DNA of 49,571 nt from Bradyrhizobium guangdongense (GCF_006483445.1 NZ_PPPT01000095.1:1-49571); one strand, 5' to 3'. Positions 34,208 through 43,215 are shown, counted from the stretch's first letter. Notes: generated by a model from the sequence alone, not told the origin. Program-made: numbers and translations.

Positions 34208-35596
34208 ATGAGCATCGCCGAAGCCTATGACGTACCGGTGGCGCGTCGGCCCCTGGTCCCGCCGAGCCCGCCCCGTGCGCCCGAAGGCATGGGGACGTTC
34301 GGCCGGATCATGGCGATGCGCGACAGCGTCATCTCCACCTGGGGCCCGCGCGCCTATCAGGAGGATCTGATCCAGGCGCGCTTCTTCCTGCGCAGCAATT
34401 TCATCGTCAACCGGCCCGACGCCATCAAGCACGTGCTGGTCGACAATTACGAGAACTACACGCGAACCGCGCCTGGCATCAGGGTGCTGCGCCCGATCCT
34501 CGGCAAGGGCGTGCTGATCGCCGAAGGGCGCCCCTGGAAGCATCAGCGGCGCACGCTTGCCCCGGCCTTTTCGCCGCGTGCCGTCACCACGCTGGTGCCG
34601 CACATGGTCGACGGCGTCGACGAGGCGATCGAAGAATTGAAGGCGAAGGGTAACCAGCCGGTCGACGTGCGCGACGTCATGCAGCGCATGACGCTGGAGA
34701 TCGCCGGCCGCACCATGTTCTCCTTCGAGATGGGACGCCACGGCAAGACCTTGCGCGAGCTCATCATGGAATATGGCGAGAACCTCGCGCGACCGCATCC
34801 GCTCGATCTGCTGCTGCCCCTGAGCTGGCCGAGCCCGCAGGATTTTGCCCGCGCGCGCTTCAGCAAGCGCTGGATGGAGTTCATGACGACCGTCATGGCC
34901 GAGCGCCGTGCCATCGGCAAGCAGGAGGGCGCGCCGCCGCGCGACCTGTTCGACCTGCTCGATGCAGCGCGCGACCCCGAGACCGGGGCCGCATTCTCCG
35001 AGGAGCAGTTGCGCGACGAAGCCGCGACCATGATCCTCGCGGGCCATGAGACCACCGCGACCGCGCTGTTCTGGGCGCTCTATCTGCTGTCGCTCGATCC
35101 GCAGACGCAGGACGAAGTGGCCGCCGAGGTGAAGAGCGCGATGGCCGCCGGCGGGCTCGAGCTCGATCGGCTGAAATTCACCCGCGCCGTCATCGACGAG
35201 ACCATGCGGCTCTATCCGTCGGTGTTTTTGATCGCACGCGCTGCCGCGGCGCCCGACACGATCGGCGACAAAAAGGTGCGCAAGGGCGACGTCATCCTGA
35301 TCTCGCCCTGGCTGTTGCATCGGCACGAAAAACTCTGGACCGATCCCGATGCCTTCATCCCCGCGCGTTTCATGCCGGGCGCGCCGCAGCCGGACCGGTT
35401 TGCCTATCTGCCGTTCGGCGTCGGGCCGCGCGTTTGCATCGGTGCGCAATTCGCGCTGGTCGAGTCGACCCTTGCGCTGGCGAAGCTGATCGGTGCATTT
35501 CGTTTTGACCTGCTCGACAAGAAGCCGGTGATGGCGATTGGTGTCGTGACGACGCAGCCGGACTATTCGCCGATGTTTTCCATCACGCCTCGCTGA
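34208..35596 (+). CDS. Cytochrome P450
   Basis: A 462-residue cytoplasmic haem monooxygenase with the core motifs in order: AGHETTATALFW in helix I near residue 278, the ExxR of DETMRLYPS near 330, and FGVGPRVCIGAQFALVE with the haem-ligand Cys near residue 410. The sequence is of the long class E-like type (WKHQRRTLAPAFSPRAV), closer to fatty-acid or terpene hydroxylases than to short bacterial class B forms. No ferredoxin or reductase is encoded nearby, so the electron donor must come from elsewhere. It lies between the hydrolase and the DUF5939 cyclase with gaps of 36 and 51 bases. Confidence 0.95.
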   Translation: MSIAEAYDVPVARRPLVPPSPPRAPEGMGTFGRIMAMRDSVISTWGPRAYQEDLIQARFFLRSNFIVNRPDAIKHVLVDNYENYTRTAPGIRVLRPILGKGVLIAEGRPWKHQRRTLAPAFSPRAVTTLVPHMVDGVDEAIEELKAKGNQPVDVRDVMQRMTLEIAGRTMFSFEMGRHGKTLRELIMEYGENLARPHPLDLLLPLSWPSPQDFARARFSKRWMEFMTTVMAERRAIGKQEGAPPRDLFDLLDAARDPETGAAFSEEQLRDEAATMILAGHETTATALFWALYLLSLDPQTQDEVAAEVKSAMAAGGLELDRLKFTRAVIDETMRLYPSVFLIARAAAAPDTIGDKKVRKGDVILISPWLLHRHEKLWTDPDAFIPARFMPGAPQPDRFAYLPFGVGPRVCIGAQFALVESTLALAKLIGAFRFDLLDKKPVMAIGVVTTQPDYSPMFSITPR

Positions 35597-35647
35597 CGGA
35601 AGGCCCGATCGAGAATTTTCCCGATCCTCACCCGAGAGGTTATCGTC

Positions 35648-37060
35648 ATGAGTGACATCAAGGCCCAGTTTGCATTGCTGCGGCAGACCGCGGATGCGAC
35701 GGTGGCCAATGCGATCGAGCACCTCGTGGAGAAGGGCGCCGATCCCGATCTCAACCGCATCAACGCGATCGACTTCGCCAAGAGCATCGGGCTGGACGAA
35801 GAGAAGGTCATCTCGGGCTTTCTTCATTCATCGAGGCTGGGGCTGTTCGACCTGACCTGGAACGTGCTGTGTCCGGGTTGCGGCGGTGTGCTCGGCGCAC
35901 ACTCGACACTGAAATCGCTCAAGCCTGACGACTATCATTGCGGCCTGTGTGCCTGCGGCTATGAGGCTTCTGTCGACGAGCAGGTCGAGGTCGCCTTCAC
36001 TGTCAGCCCGCGGGTCCGGCGCATCGCCGCGCATGATCCGAACACGCTGCCGATCTGGGACTATTACAAGCAGATTTTTTGGAGCTCAGGCGTCGACTTC
36101 AATGTCGAGGGGTTTTCGACGCTTGCCGACGAGGTGACACTCGATACGATGGAGCTGCCGGCGGGCGAGAAGGCGGTACTGTCGCTGCAACTGCCGAAAG
36201 AGTTCATCATCATCTTCGAGCCGGTGACGCATTCGGCGCAGTTCATCGACGTCCAGGGCGAGCCGACCAGGGACCGGCAGCAGCTTTCGCTGGTCTATAC
36301 CAAGACGCCGACGCCGACCGGCGGCACGCGCACCATGCGCCCCGGTCCGTTGCGGCTGTCGCTCGACAACCAGGCGGACCAGCGCGTGCTACCCTCGGTC
36401 TTCGTCGCGGGCGAGGCGATGCATCACCTGATCGGCAAGCGCAAGCCGTTCCTCACCGCGAAGCGGATGCTGTCGAATCAGACCTTTCGCGACGTGTTCA
36501 AGGCCGACAATCTCAGCGTCGACCAGCGGCTGAAGATCACCTCGCTGACCTTCCTGTTCACCGACCTCAAGGGCTCGACCGCGCTCTACGAACGCGTCGG
36601 CGATCTCGCGGCGTTCGACCTGGTGCGCGCGCATTTCCATGCGCTGCTGGAAATCATCGCGTCCGAGAAGGGCGCTGTCGTGAAGACGATTGGTGATGCC
36701 GTGATGGCGACGTTCATTCGTCCCGAGCATGCCATCGTCGCGGGCTTGAAGATGCGCGCGGCGATGGACGAGCTGAACAAGCAGCGCGGCACGGACGATC
36801 TCATCGTCAAGATCGGCATCCACGAAGGACCGTGTCTCGCGGTGATGCTCAACGAGCGCCAGGATTATTTCGGCCAGACCGTCAACATCGCCGCGCGCGT
36901 GCAGAGCCTCTCGACGGCGCAGGAAATTCACATCACTGGCCCCGTGCTCGACGCGCCGGCGGTGGCCGAAATTCTCGAACAGCGTTCGATCCGGCCGATC
37001 CAGAAACAGGCCGCGCTGCGCGGCATCGCCGACAAGATGGTGGTGTACGAGATACCGTAG
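35648..37060 (+). CDS. DUF5939 / class III nucleotide cyclase
   Basis: A 470-residue soluble protein. The N-terminal part (about 1-280) belongs to DUF5939 and includes a zinc-ribbon-like quartet, CPGCGG and CGLCACG, near residues 77-105. The cyclase domain starts near 295 with FLFTDLKGSTALYERVG (first metal Asp) and TIGDAVMATF (second metal Asp), and ends with QDYFGQTVNIAARVQ, which carries the Asn and Arg of the active site. It should form cAMP or cGMP under control of the N-terminal sensor. It follows the P450 by 51 bases and is probably in the same operon. A family A repeat follows. Confidence 0.93.
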   Translation: MSDIKAQFALLRQTADATVANAIEHLVEKGADPDLNRINAIDFAKSIGLDEEKVISGFLHSSRLGLFDLTWNVLCPGCGGVLGAHSTLKSLKPDDYHCGLCACGYEASVDEQVEVAFTVSPRVRRIAAHDPNTLPIWDYYKQIFWSSGVDFNVEGFSTLADEVTLDTMELPAGEKAVLSLQLPKEFIIIFEPVTHSAQFIDVQGEPTRDRQQLSLVYTKTPTPTGGTRTMRPGPLRLSLDNQADQRVLPSVFVAGEAMHHLIGKRKPFLTAKRMLSNQTFRDVFKADNLSVDQRLKITSLTFLFTDLKGSTALYERVGDLAAFDLVRAHFHALLEIIASEKGAVVKTIGDAVMATFIRPEHAIVAGLKMRAAMDELNKQRGTDDLIVKIGIHEGPCLAVMLNERQDYFGQTVNIAARVQSLSTAQEIHITGPVLDAPAVAEILEQRSIRPIQKQAALRGIADKMVVYEIP

Positions 37061-37073
37061 CCACTTAGCTCTT

Positions 37074-37162
37074 CGTAGCCCGGATGGAGCGCAAGCGTAA
37101 TCCGGGTATTTCTCAGCAATGGCCGGTTTCCCCGGATTGCGCTTCGCTCCATCCGGGCTACG
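37074..37162. repeat. Palindromic repeat, family A, third copy
   Basis: An 89-base inverted repeat beginning CGTAGCCCGGATGGAGCGCA and ending in its reverse complement (CGCTCCATCCGGGCTACG). It starts 13 bases after the cyclase stop codon. The next gene is on the same strand 136 bases further on, so this copy does not lie between convergent genes. Confidence 0.85.
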
Positions 37163-37298
37163 GTCCGCTCAGATTGCCGAAACGTAATGCAGCGCGCAGG
37201 CCTGCCGCACGTTGCGCCGTTTGGGTTTCACGCTCATATAGGAGCTGGTCGAAGCCGCTTTTGCGGCGCTCCCTTCAATCGGATTTTGGCAGGACGTA

Positions 37299-37787
37299 AT
37301 GCTCGACGGATTGCGCCAGTTCATCTCTGACATCGTTTCCCCGCAGGCCCAGGATCGCCCGTTCGGCGATAACGATTATCGTCTGGCCGCCACCGCACTG
37401 CTGATCCATGTGATCTCGCTGGATGGCGAGCCGACGGAGACCGAGAAGCGCAAGCTGCACGGCCTGATCGAAAGCCACTTTGGTCTGGATCGCGGCACTG
37501 CCGATCGCCTGATCGCGTCGGCGACGGACGTCGAGGGCGAGGCCGTCGATCTCTATCATTTCACCAGCGTGATCATGCGCTCGGTGGACGACGAAGGCCG
37601 CAAGCGCATCGTCGAGATGATGTGGGAGCTTGTCTATGCCGACGGCCATGTCACCGAGTTCGAGGACAACGTGGTCTGGCGCGCGTCCGATCTGCTGGCG
37701 GTCTCGCAGCGCGACCGGATCGATTTGAAGCACATCGTTGCCAACCGCCGCACCGGCAAGGTGAAGGACGGCGTTGCGGGCGGCTGA
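37299..37787 (+). CDS. TerB-like protein
   Basis: A 162-residue helical protein. The central region has the TerB tellurite-resistance fold pattern: AATALLIHVISLDGEPTETE, then LIESHFGL, and MWELVYADGHVTEFEDN, in which acidic residues bind a divalent metal. Members are widespread single-domain proteins of unclear function, and no other ter gene is present here, so tellurite resistance is not implied. The ATG at 37299 follows GGCAGGA at a good distance. Confidence 0.9.
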   Translation: MLDGLRQFISDIVSPQAQDRPFGDNDYRLAATALLIHVISLDGEPTETEKRKLHGLIESHFGLDRGTADRLIASATDVEGEAVDLYHFTSVIMRSVDDEGRKRIVEMMWELVYADGHVTEFEDNVVWRASDLLAVSQRDRIDLKHIVANRRTGKVKDGVAGG

Positions 37788-37936
37788 CCGCCTGCGGGCT
37801 GCGACCGGCGCGTGTGTCGCCGACATGACGAAACTTTAATGTTCCAGTTGATTGCCGGGCGGACGGACGGGCCTGCAAAACAAGGCATTTTCCCGCACTG
37901 CCTATTGATTGCTCACGGCGCCATGCGCTGAGACCG

Positions 37937-37953
37937 CTTGCGCTTTTCGCAAG
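37937..37953. other. Small hairpin in SDR leader
   Basis: CTTGCG-CTTTT-CGCAAG forms a perfect six-base-pair stem 60 bases before the SDR start. The rest of the 226-base gap between the TerB-like gene and the SDR gene shows nothing else. Function is unknown. Confidence 0.3.
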
Positions 37954-38013
37954 GCGCGTGTTCTCGTCGGCCTTGTTCCCTTCCAATTCGCTTGCATTCA
38001 AGAGACTTCCATC

Positions 38014-38793
38014 GTGACTGAGCGTGTGACGCTGATTACTGGTGCCTCGGCGGGCATCGGCGCGGAGCTGGCGCGGGTATTTGCGGCCAATGGCCACCGG
38101 CTGGTCCTGGCCGCGCGCCGTGCCGACCGGCTCGAAGCGCTTGCGAGCGAGATTGCGGCCAAGGGCGGCACACGGCCGATCGTGATTGCCTGCGATCTCC
38201 AGGACAGCAGTGCCGGTGACAAGATCGCGGCTGCGCTCGCCGCGGAAGGCGTCGAGCTCGACCATCTCGTCAACAATGCCGGTTTTGGCGTGTTCGGCGA
38301 AGCGATCAAGCGCGACCGCGCCGAGCAGATCGGCATCATCGACGTCAATATCCGCGCGCTCACCGATCTCTCGCTGCGTTTTGCCGAGCAGCTCGTCAAG
38401 AATCGCGGCGGTATCCTCAATGTCGGCTCGGTCGCGGGCTTTTTGCCGGGGCCCGGCATGGCGGTCTACTACGCCTCAAAAGCCTATGTGATCTCGTTCA
38501 CGGAAGCCTTGCGCGGCGAGCTGGGGCCGCGCGGCGTTCGCGTCACCGTGCTCTGCCCGGGGCCGGTGCCATCAGAATTTCAGGCGCGCGCGGGTTTTAT
38601 GCCCGGCGTCGATTCCGCTGTCCTCAATGTCTCGGCGGCTGACGTCGCGAAGGATGCCTATCGCGGCCTGATGGCCAATAAACGGGCAGTGCTGCCCGGG
38701 CTCGGCATCAAGATCGTGCCGTTCCTGCTGCGCTTCTTCCCGCGCGGCTTCATCCTCAACGCGGTCGGCCGGTTCCAGATGCGCAAGCGCTAG
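38014..38793 (+). CDS. SDR family oxidoreductase
   Basis: A 259-residue short-chain dehydrogenase. The GTG at 38014 gives the normal start VTERVTLITGASAGIGAELA; the frame reaches back to 37909 but that extension has no family resemblance. The NAD(P)-binding TGASAGIG is at about residues 8-15, NNAGFG near 90, and the catalytic Tyr and Lys are in YYASK near 152-156. CDLQDSS after the second strand fits cofactor binding. Substrate is unknown. A small hairpin after its stop may end transcription. Confidence 0.92.
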   Translation: MTERVTLITGASAGIGAELARVFAANGHRLVLAARRADRLEALASEIAAKGGTRPIVIACDLQDSSAGDKIAAALAAEGVELDHLVNNAGFGVFGEAIKRDRAEQIGIIDVNIRALTDLSLRFAEQLVKNRGGILNVGSVAGFLPGPGMAVYYASKAYVISFTEALRGELGPRGVRVTVLCPGPVPSEFQARAGFMPGVDSAVLNVSAADVAKDAYRGLMANKRAVLPGLGIKIVPFLLRFFPRGFILNAVGRFQMRKR

Positions 38794-38797
38794 GCGC

Positions 38798-38815
38798 GTA
38801 CGGGAATCCCCGTAC
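38798..38815. terminator. Terminator-like hairpin after SDR
   Basis: GTACGGG at 38798-38804 pairs with CCCGTAC at 38809-38815 around AATC, starting five bases after the SDR stop. There is no clear U tract. Confidence 0.45.
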
Positions 38816-38843
38816 TGGCCCGTGGTTTGCTTAGCGAACCCTG

Positions 38844-38859
38844 TGTGCGCGAACTCACA
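38844..38859. promoter_or_regulatory. CRP-type palindrome upstream of amidotransferase
   Basis: TGTGCGCGAACTCACA matches TGTGA-N6-TCACA with one mismatch in the left arm. It ends 61 bases before the ATG at 38921, in a gap that also contains an AT-richer stretch suited to a promoter. This is the weakest of the four sites. Confidence 0.45.
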
Positions 38860-38920
38860 CGAAATTAACGATCGCTTAGTTATGCTGGCGGTCTGAGCTC
38901 GTCGTCTGTTTGGAAAGGCA

Positions 38921-39718
38921 ATGTCGTTCCGGTCTCTCAGTGTTGGTGGCGCGAATGTGGTGCCCTTCCCCCGAAGGACGCTGGACGCGGCCGCCGCTCA
39001 CCGTGAACCCCTGCCGGTCCTCATCGTCCTGCATCAGGAATCCTCGACACCCGGCCGCGTCGGCAATGCGCTCCGTGCGCTCGGCCACCGGCTCGACATC
39101 CGCCGCCCGCGTTTTGGCGATCCCTTGCCCGATACGCTCGAGCGGCACGCCGGCGCCGTGATTTTCGGCGGCCCCATGAGCGCCAACGATTCCGACGACT
39201 ACGTGCGTCGCGAGATCGACTGGATCGAAATTCCGCTCCGTGAACAACGCCCGTTTCTCGGCATCTGCCTCGGCGCGCAGATGCTGGCGAAGCAGCTCGG
39301 TGCACGCGTCGCACCGCATCCGCAGGCGCTGACGCAGATCGGCTATTATCCGATCCGCCCCACACAAGCAGGCCACACGCTGTGCCCGAACTGGCCGGAT
39401 CAGGTCTATCACTGGCACCGCGAAGGCTTTGAATTGCCTGTAGGTGCCGAGCTGCTCGCGGAGGGCGATGATTTTCCGGTGCAGGCTTATCGTACCGGCA
39501 ATGCCTTCGGCTTCCAGTTTCATCCCGACGTGACCTACGCGATGATGCATTGCTGGACCACGCGCGGCTATGACGGTTTTGGCGCACCTGGCGCCCGCGC
39601 ACGCCACCATCACTTTGCCGATCGCGCCGTCTACGACGTCACCGAACGCGCCTGGCTAAAACAGTTCGTCGACGGCTGGCTCGCGCAGCAGCCCGCGCTG
39701 GCGCAGGCCGCCGAGTAG
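38921..39718 (+). CDS. Class I glutamine amidotransferase-like protein
   Basis: A 265-residue cytoplasmic protein of the type 1 glutamine amidotransferase fold, similar to the GMP synthase glutaminase domain. The nucleophile elbow is GICLGAQ with the catalytic Cys near residue 119, preceded by AVIFGGPMSAND. The partner His lies in FQFHPDVTY; the third member of the triad is Asp here where most relatives have Glu (HPE). No synthetase domain is attached, so it may be a gamma-glutamyl hydrolase or a glutaminase for an unknown partner. It starts at the ATG at 38921 after GGAAAGG. Confidence 0.9.
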   Translation: MSFRSLSVGGANVVPFPRRTLDAAAAHREPLPVLIVLHQESSTPGRVGNALRALGHRLDIRRPRFGDPLPDTLERHAGAVIFGGPMSANDSDDYVRREIDWIEIPLREQRPFLGICLGAQMLAKQLGARVAPHPQALTQIGYYPIRPTQAGHTLCPNWPDQVYHWHREGFELPVGAELLAEGDDFPVQAYRTGNAFGFQFHPDVTYAMMHCWTTRGYDGFGAPGARARHHHFADRAVYDVTERAWLKQFVDGWLAQQPALAQAAE

Positions 39719-39788
39719 TTCAAATCCGCAGATGTGTTAGGGTCGATCCCGCAAGCAGCCCCTTGAGAGGCTGCGCGAGGGAGGCCCC

Positions 39789-40292
39789 ATGACTGCCGAG
39801 GACTTTGCAAACCTGCTCGACGCGTTCACGTATTCGGCGGAATCCGGCGACGGCGCGCGCTTCGCAAAACACTTCACCGAAGACGGCGTCTACTACGACT
39901 ACATCTACGGCCCGCATCGCGGCCGCGCCGATATCGCGCATATGATGCAGGGCCTGTTTCACCGCGACGCCACTGACTATCGCTGGGAAATGTTCGATCC
40001 CGTCTTCGACGGCCGCCAGGGCTATGCCTGGTCGCTGTCGAGCTTCACCTCGACCATTCCGCAATTCCAGGGCAAGCGCGTCGTCATCGACGGCATGAGC
40101 CGTTTCATCATCCGCGACGGGCTGATCGCGGAGTACCATGAATCCGTCAATGGCGGCGTCGCGATGGCGCAGCTCGGCGTCGAGCCCGCACGGATGGCAA
40201 AAGTATTTTCCCGCTGGAGCGGCTGGCTCAACGAACGGCCGGAAACGCAGGCCTATCTCGCGCGCCCCAAGGGCTCGCGCGCCAAGAGCTAG
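39789..40292 (+). CDS. NTF2-like (SnoaL-type) protein
   Basis: A 167-residue protein with the NTF2-like cone fold: an N-terminal helix (MTAEDFANLLDAFTYSAESG), then the strand FTEDGVYYDYIYGPHRGRADI and later strands ending in RFIIRDGLIAEYHESVNGG. Such proteins can be isomerases, hydrolases or ligand binders; the active-site residues cannot be assigned. GGGAGG lies just before the ATG. It is followed 26 bases later by an enoyl-CoA hydratase, so the two may work on the same compound. Confidence 0.85.
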   Translation: MTAEDFANLLDAFTYSAESGDGARFAKHFTEDGVYYDYIYGPHRGRADIAHMMQGLFHRDATDYRWEMFDPVFDGRQGYAWSLSSFTSTIPQFQGKRVVIDGMSRFIIRDGLIAEYHESVNGGVAMAQLGVEPARMAKVFSRWSGWLNERPETQAYLARPKGSRAKS

Positions 40293-40318
40293 AACAAGAA
40301 CAGAAGGGAGAGACCACC

Positions 40319-41131
40319 GTGAGCTACGAACACATCCTCTATGACGTCGCCGACAAGATCGCGACCATCACGCTGAACCGTCCCGACCGCATGAATGCGT
40401 GGACGCCGATCATGGAGCGCGACGTCCGCCGCGCCATGGAGACGGCAGCAGCCGACGACAATGTCCGCGTCATCATCATCACAGGCGCCGGCCGCGCCTT
40501 CTGCGCCGGCGCCGACATGGATGCGCTGAAGGGGCTCGATCCCAACGATATCAGGCGCGCCTCCAGCCTGCCGTCCTTCGACATGAACCGCAGGCCGGAC
40601 TGGCAGACGCGCTATGGCTATTATCCCTCGATCGGCAAGCCCGTCATCGCCATGCTCAACGGCGCTACCGCCGGCATCGGCCTCGTGCATGCGCTCTATT
40701 GCGACCTGCGCTTTGCCGCCGACAATACCGTCTTCACCACGGCCTTTGCGCGGCGCGGCTTGATTGCCGAGCATGGCATTAGCTGGATGCTGCCGCGCAT
40801 CGTCGGCCATGCCAATGCGCTGGATCTCCTGATGTCGGCCCGCCGCGTCTCCAGCGAGGAGGCGCTGCGGATCGGCCTGGTCAACCGGCTCTGCCCGCCC
40901 GACAAGCTGCGCGAGGAAACTTATGCTTATGCGAGGGACCTCGCCGATTTCGTCTCGCCCAGCGCCATGGCCGTGATCAAGCGCCAGCTCTACGAGGTGC
41001 CGTTCCAGACCCTCGGCGAGGCCACGATCGAGGCCAACCGGGAGATGATGGTCGCGCTGAGCGGCAGCGATTTCCGGGAAGGTGTGGCGAGTTTTATGGA
41101 GAAGCGCCCGCCAAGGTTTACGGGGAAGTAG
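40319..41131 (+). CDS. Enoyl-CoA hydratase/isomerase family protein
   Basis: A 270-residue crotonase-fold protein starting at a GTG at 40319 with AAGGGAGAG upstream. The oxyanion-hole segments are [18 protein letters not shown] and [18 protein letters not shown], and the likely catalytic Glu is in [16 protein letters not shown] near residue 150. It probably hydrates or isomerises an acyl-CoA in fatty-acid or aromatic-acid breakdown. It pairs with the NTF2-like gene 26 bases upstream. Its 3' end is followed by an inverted repeat shared with tRNA-Ala. Confidence 0.92.
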   Translation: MSYEHILYDVADKIATITLNRPDRMNAWTPIMERDVRRAMETAAADDNVRVIIITGAGRAFCAGADMDALKGLDPNDIRRASSLPSFDMNRRPDWQTRYGYYPSIGKPVIAMLNGATAGIGLVHALYCDLRFAADNTVFTTAFARRGLIAEHGISWMLPRIVGHANALDLLMSARRVSSEEALRIGLVNRLCPPDKLREETYAYARDLADFVSPSAMAVIKRQLYEVPFQTLGEATIEANREMMVALSGSDFREGVASFMEKRPPRFTGK

Positions 41132-41184
41132 GGGGTGCGATTCGGCTGAGGAAGCCCGGCTACGCCCTTCGGGCTACGCCGCGG

Positions 41185-41257
41185 CAGCCTTCGCTCACTT
41201 CGCTACGAAAGAGCTGGACTGGCTTGCCGAGCCGAAGCTCGCGAAGCGAGCGAAGGC

Positions 41258-41259
<2 letters not shown>
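41185..41259. repeat. Inverted repeat abutting tRNA-Ala 3' end
   Basis: CAGCCTTCGCTCACTTCGCT at 41185-41204 pairs with the segment ending GCGAGCGAAGGCTG at 41259 with two mismatches in 20. A further small hairpin, AGCCCGGCTACGCCCTTCGGGCT, lies just before it. The right arm touches the encoded CCA end of tRNA-Ala. Its place between a plus-strand gene and a minus-strand tRNA suggests a two-way terminator. Confidence 0.7.
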
Positions 41260-41333
<74 letters not shown>

Positions 41334-41523
41334 ATCGTGGCCGCTCTGGTGGAACGCGGCCAACAATCGGCCGCCATTTAAGTCGCCGCCAAGGTCAAGT
41401 CAAGGACGGGCGTAACGGGGTTTTCGCCAAGACTCCGCCGGAACTTCCCTTGTTTGGGGCGGGAGGAACCGATATCTAGCAAAAGTACGCCACCCCGCCC
41501 CACAGCCAGAGTTCTCAAAAGCC

Positions 41524-41814
41524 ATGCGTGCCGTCCTCGACATCGTCATTATCGTGCTCGACCTGTACGTCTGGCTGCTGATCGCCTCGGCGATCCTGTC
41601 CTGGCTGATCGCGTTCAACGTCGTGAACACCCGCAACCAGTTCGTCTCGGCGGTGGCCGAATTCCTGTACCGCATTACCGAGCCGGTGCTGGCGCCGATC
41701 CGCAATTTCCTGCCCAGCCTCGGCGGCATCGATATCTCGCCGATCATCCTGATCCTGATCATCATGTTCCTGGAGCGGGTGATCATGTACTACATCTACC
41801 CGAACGTCGTTTAG
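41524..41814 (+). CDS. YggT family membrane protein
   Basis: A 96-residue inner-membrane protein with two long hydrophobic segments, at about 5-30 and 65-90, separated by the YggT signature VSAVAEFLYRITEPVLAPIRNFLP. The family is linked to osmotic tolerance and membrane maintenance, and in other bacteria lies near cell-division genes. Here it begins a likely operon with DUF167 and folD (22-base gap, then an overlap). Confidence 0.92.
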   Translation: MRAVLDIVIIVLDLYVWLLIASAILSWLIAFNVVNTRNQFVSAVAEFLYRITEPVLAPIRNFLPSLGGIDISPIILILIIMFLERVIMYYIYPNVV

Positions 41815-41836
41815 GCCAGCCGAGCGGAGCGTCCTG

Positions 41837-42175
41837 TTGTCGTTGAAAGAGCCCTGGCGCTATTCAACGACCGGCGTCAGCGTTGCGATTCGCGTGACGC
41901 CGCGCGGAGGCCGCGATGACATCGACGGGATCGAAGAGTTGGCCGACGGTCGCAGCGTGCTGAAAGTGCGGGTGCGCGCCATTGCCGATGGCGGCGAGGC
42001 CAACCGCGCGGTTTTGGGTCTGTTGGCGAAGTCGCTCGGGGTGCGGAAAGCCGACGTGCGGCTGCTGTCCGGGCCAACGTCGCGGCTGAAGCAGATTGCG
42101 GTCGATGGCGACCCGGCGCGTTTGGGCGAGGCCCTGCGCCGGCTCGCAGCGTCCGAGGATAAGGGATCGAAATGA
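41837..42175 (+). CDS. DUF167 (YggU) family protein
   Basis: A 112-residue protein with the YggU fold: [16 protein letters not shown], then [24 protein letters not shown] and [25 protein letters not shown] place the start at the TTG at 41837 ([10 protein letters not shown]), with GGAG eight bases upstream, since no suitable ATG exists before the conserved part. Function is unknown. YggT and YggU are neighbours in many genomes, as here. Its stop overlaps the folD start as ATGA. Confidence 0.92.
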   Translation: MSLKEPWRYSTTGVSVAIRVTPRGGRDDIDGIEELADGRSVLKVRVRAIADGGEANRAVLGLLAKSLGVRKADVRLLSGPTSRLKQIAVDGDPARLGEALRRLAASEDKGSK

Positions 42176-43056
42176 CGGCCAAAATCATCGACGGAAAAGT
42201 CATTGCCGCGGACTTGCGCGCGCGCGTTGCCGACGAAGTCGCCCGCGTCAAGCGCGAGCACAATCTGGTGCCGGGGCTCGCCGTCGTGCTGGTCGGCAAC
42301 GATCCGGCCTCCGAAGTCTATGTCCGCTCAAAGCACACGCAGACCCAGGCTGCCGGCATGGCCTCGTTCGAGCACAAGCTGCCGGCGGATGTTTCGCAAG
42401 CCGACTTGCTCGCGGTGGTCGCAAAGCTCAACCGCGACCCCGCCGTGCACGGCATTTTGGTGCAATTGCCGCTGCCAAAAGGCCTCAACACCGAAGCCGT
42501 CATCAACGCCATCGATCCCGCCAAGGATGTCGATGGCCTGCATCCGAACAATGCCGGCCGGCTCGCCGGCGGTTTTCAGGCGCTGTCGCCCTGCACGCCG
42601 CTCGGCTGCATCATCTTGACCAAGAGCGTGCATCCTTCCCTCGAAGGCATGAACGCCATCGTCATCGGCCGCTCCAACCTGGTCGGCCGTCCGCTCGTGC
42701 AATTGCTGCTGAACGAGAACGCCACGGTAACGATCGCGCATTCGCGCTCGCGCGATCTGCCGGGATTGGTACGCCAAGCCGATCTCGTCTATGCCGCCGT
42801 CGGCAAGCCGGAGATGGTTCGTGGCGACTGGCTGAAGCCGGGCGCGACCGTGATCGATGTCGGCATCAACCGCATTCCCAAAGACGACGGCAAGACGAAA
42901 CTCGTCGGCGATGTCGCCTATCAGGAAGCGCTCGGTGTCGCCGGCGCGATCACGCCGGTGCCCGGTGGTGTCGGCCAGATGACGGTGGCGTGCCTGCTGG
43001 TCAACACGCTGCGCGCGGCGTGTGCGATTGCGGGCGTTGCAAAACCGGCGGTGTAG
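42172..43056 (+). CDS. folD: Methylenetetrahydrofolate dehydrogenase / cyclohydrolase
   Basis: A 294-residue cytoplasmic enzyme with the full FolD set: [20 protein letters not shown], which includes the substrate-binding Tyr and catalytic Lys, [10 protein letters not shown], the [14 protein letters not shown] segment, and the NADP-binding [11 protein letters not shown] and [12 protein letters not shown]. It interconverts 5,10-methylene-, methenyl- and 10-formyl-tetrahydrofolate, supplying one-carbon units including those used by PurH. The ATG at 42172 overlaps the DUF167 stop by four bases, so translation is coupled. A family C repeat follows eight bases after its stop. Confidence 0.97.
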   Translation: MTAKIIDGKVIAADLRARVADEVARVKREHNLVPGLAVVLVGNDPASEVYVRSKHTQTQAAGMASFEHKLPADVSQADLLAVVAKLNRDPAVHGILVQLPLPKGLNTEAVINAIDPAKDVDGLHPNNAGRLAGGFQALSPCTPLGCIILTKSVHPSLEGMNAIVIGRSNLVGRPLVQLLLNENATVTIAHSRSRDLPGLVRQADLVYAAVGKPEMVRGDWLKPGATVIDVGINRIPKDDGKTKLVGDVAYQEALGVAGAITPVPGGVGQMTVACLLVNTLRAACAIAGVAKPAV

Positions 43057-43063
43057 CTCCCAC

Positions 43064-43199
43064 TCTCGTGTCCCGGACGCGGCGCAGCGCTTCTTCAGCG
43101 GTGCGCCGCAGAGCCGGGACCCATAGTTGCTCCGGATGGACCCCGGATCAGCAGCGCATCACGCCGCGAAGTGGCGGCGCGCTGCGCAGCATCCGGGGA
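43064..43199. repeat. Palindromic repeat, family C, second copy
   Basis: A 136-base inverted repeat beginning TCTCGTGTCCCGGACGCGGC and ending GCTGCGCAGCATCCGGGG, with inner arms GCCGGGACCCAT and ATGGACCCCGG. It lies between the convergent stops of folD (7 bases) and the M20 peptidase (16 bases). Confidence 0.82.
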
Positions 43200-43215
43200 A
43201 CGCTGCGGACAGAGC

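Noticed and set aside
34193..35827. 544-residue minus-strand open frame over the P450 gene
   Set aside because: Antisense to a P450 with all core motifs; it has no motif of its own.
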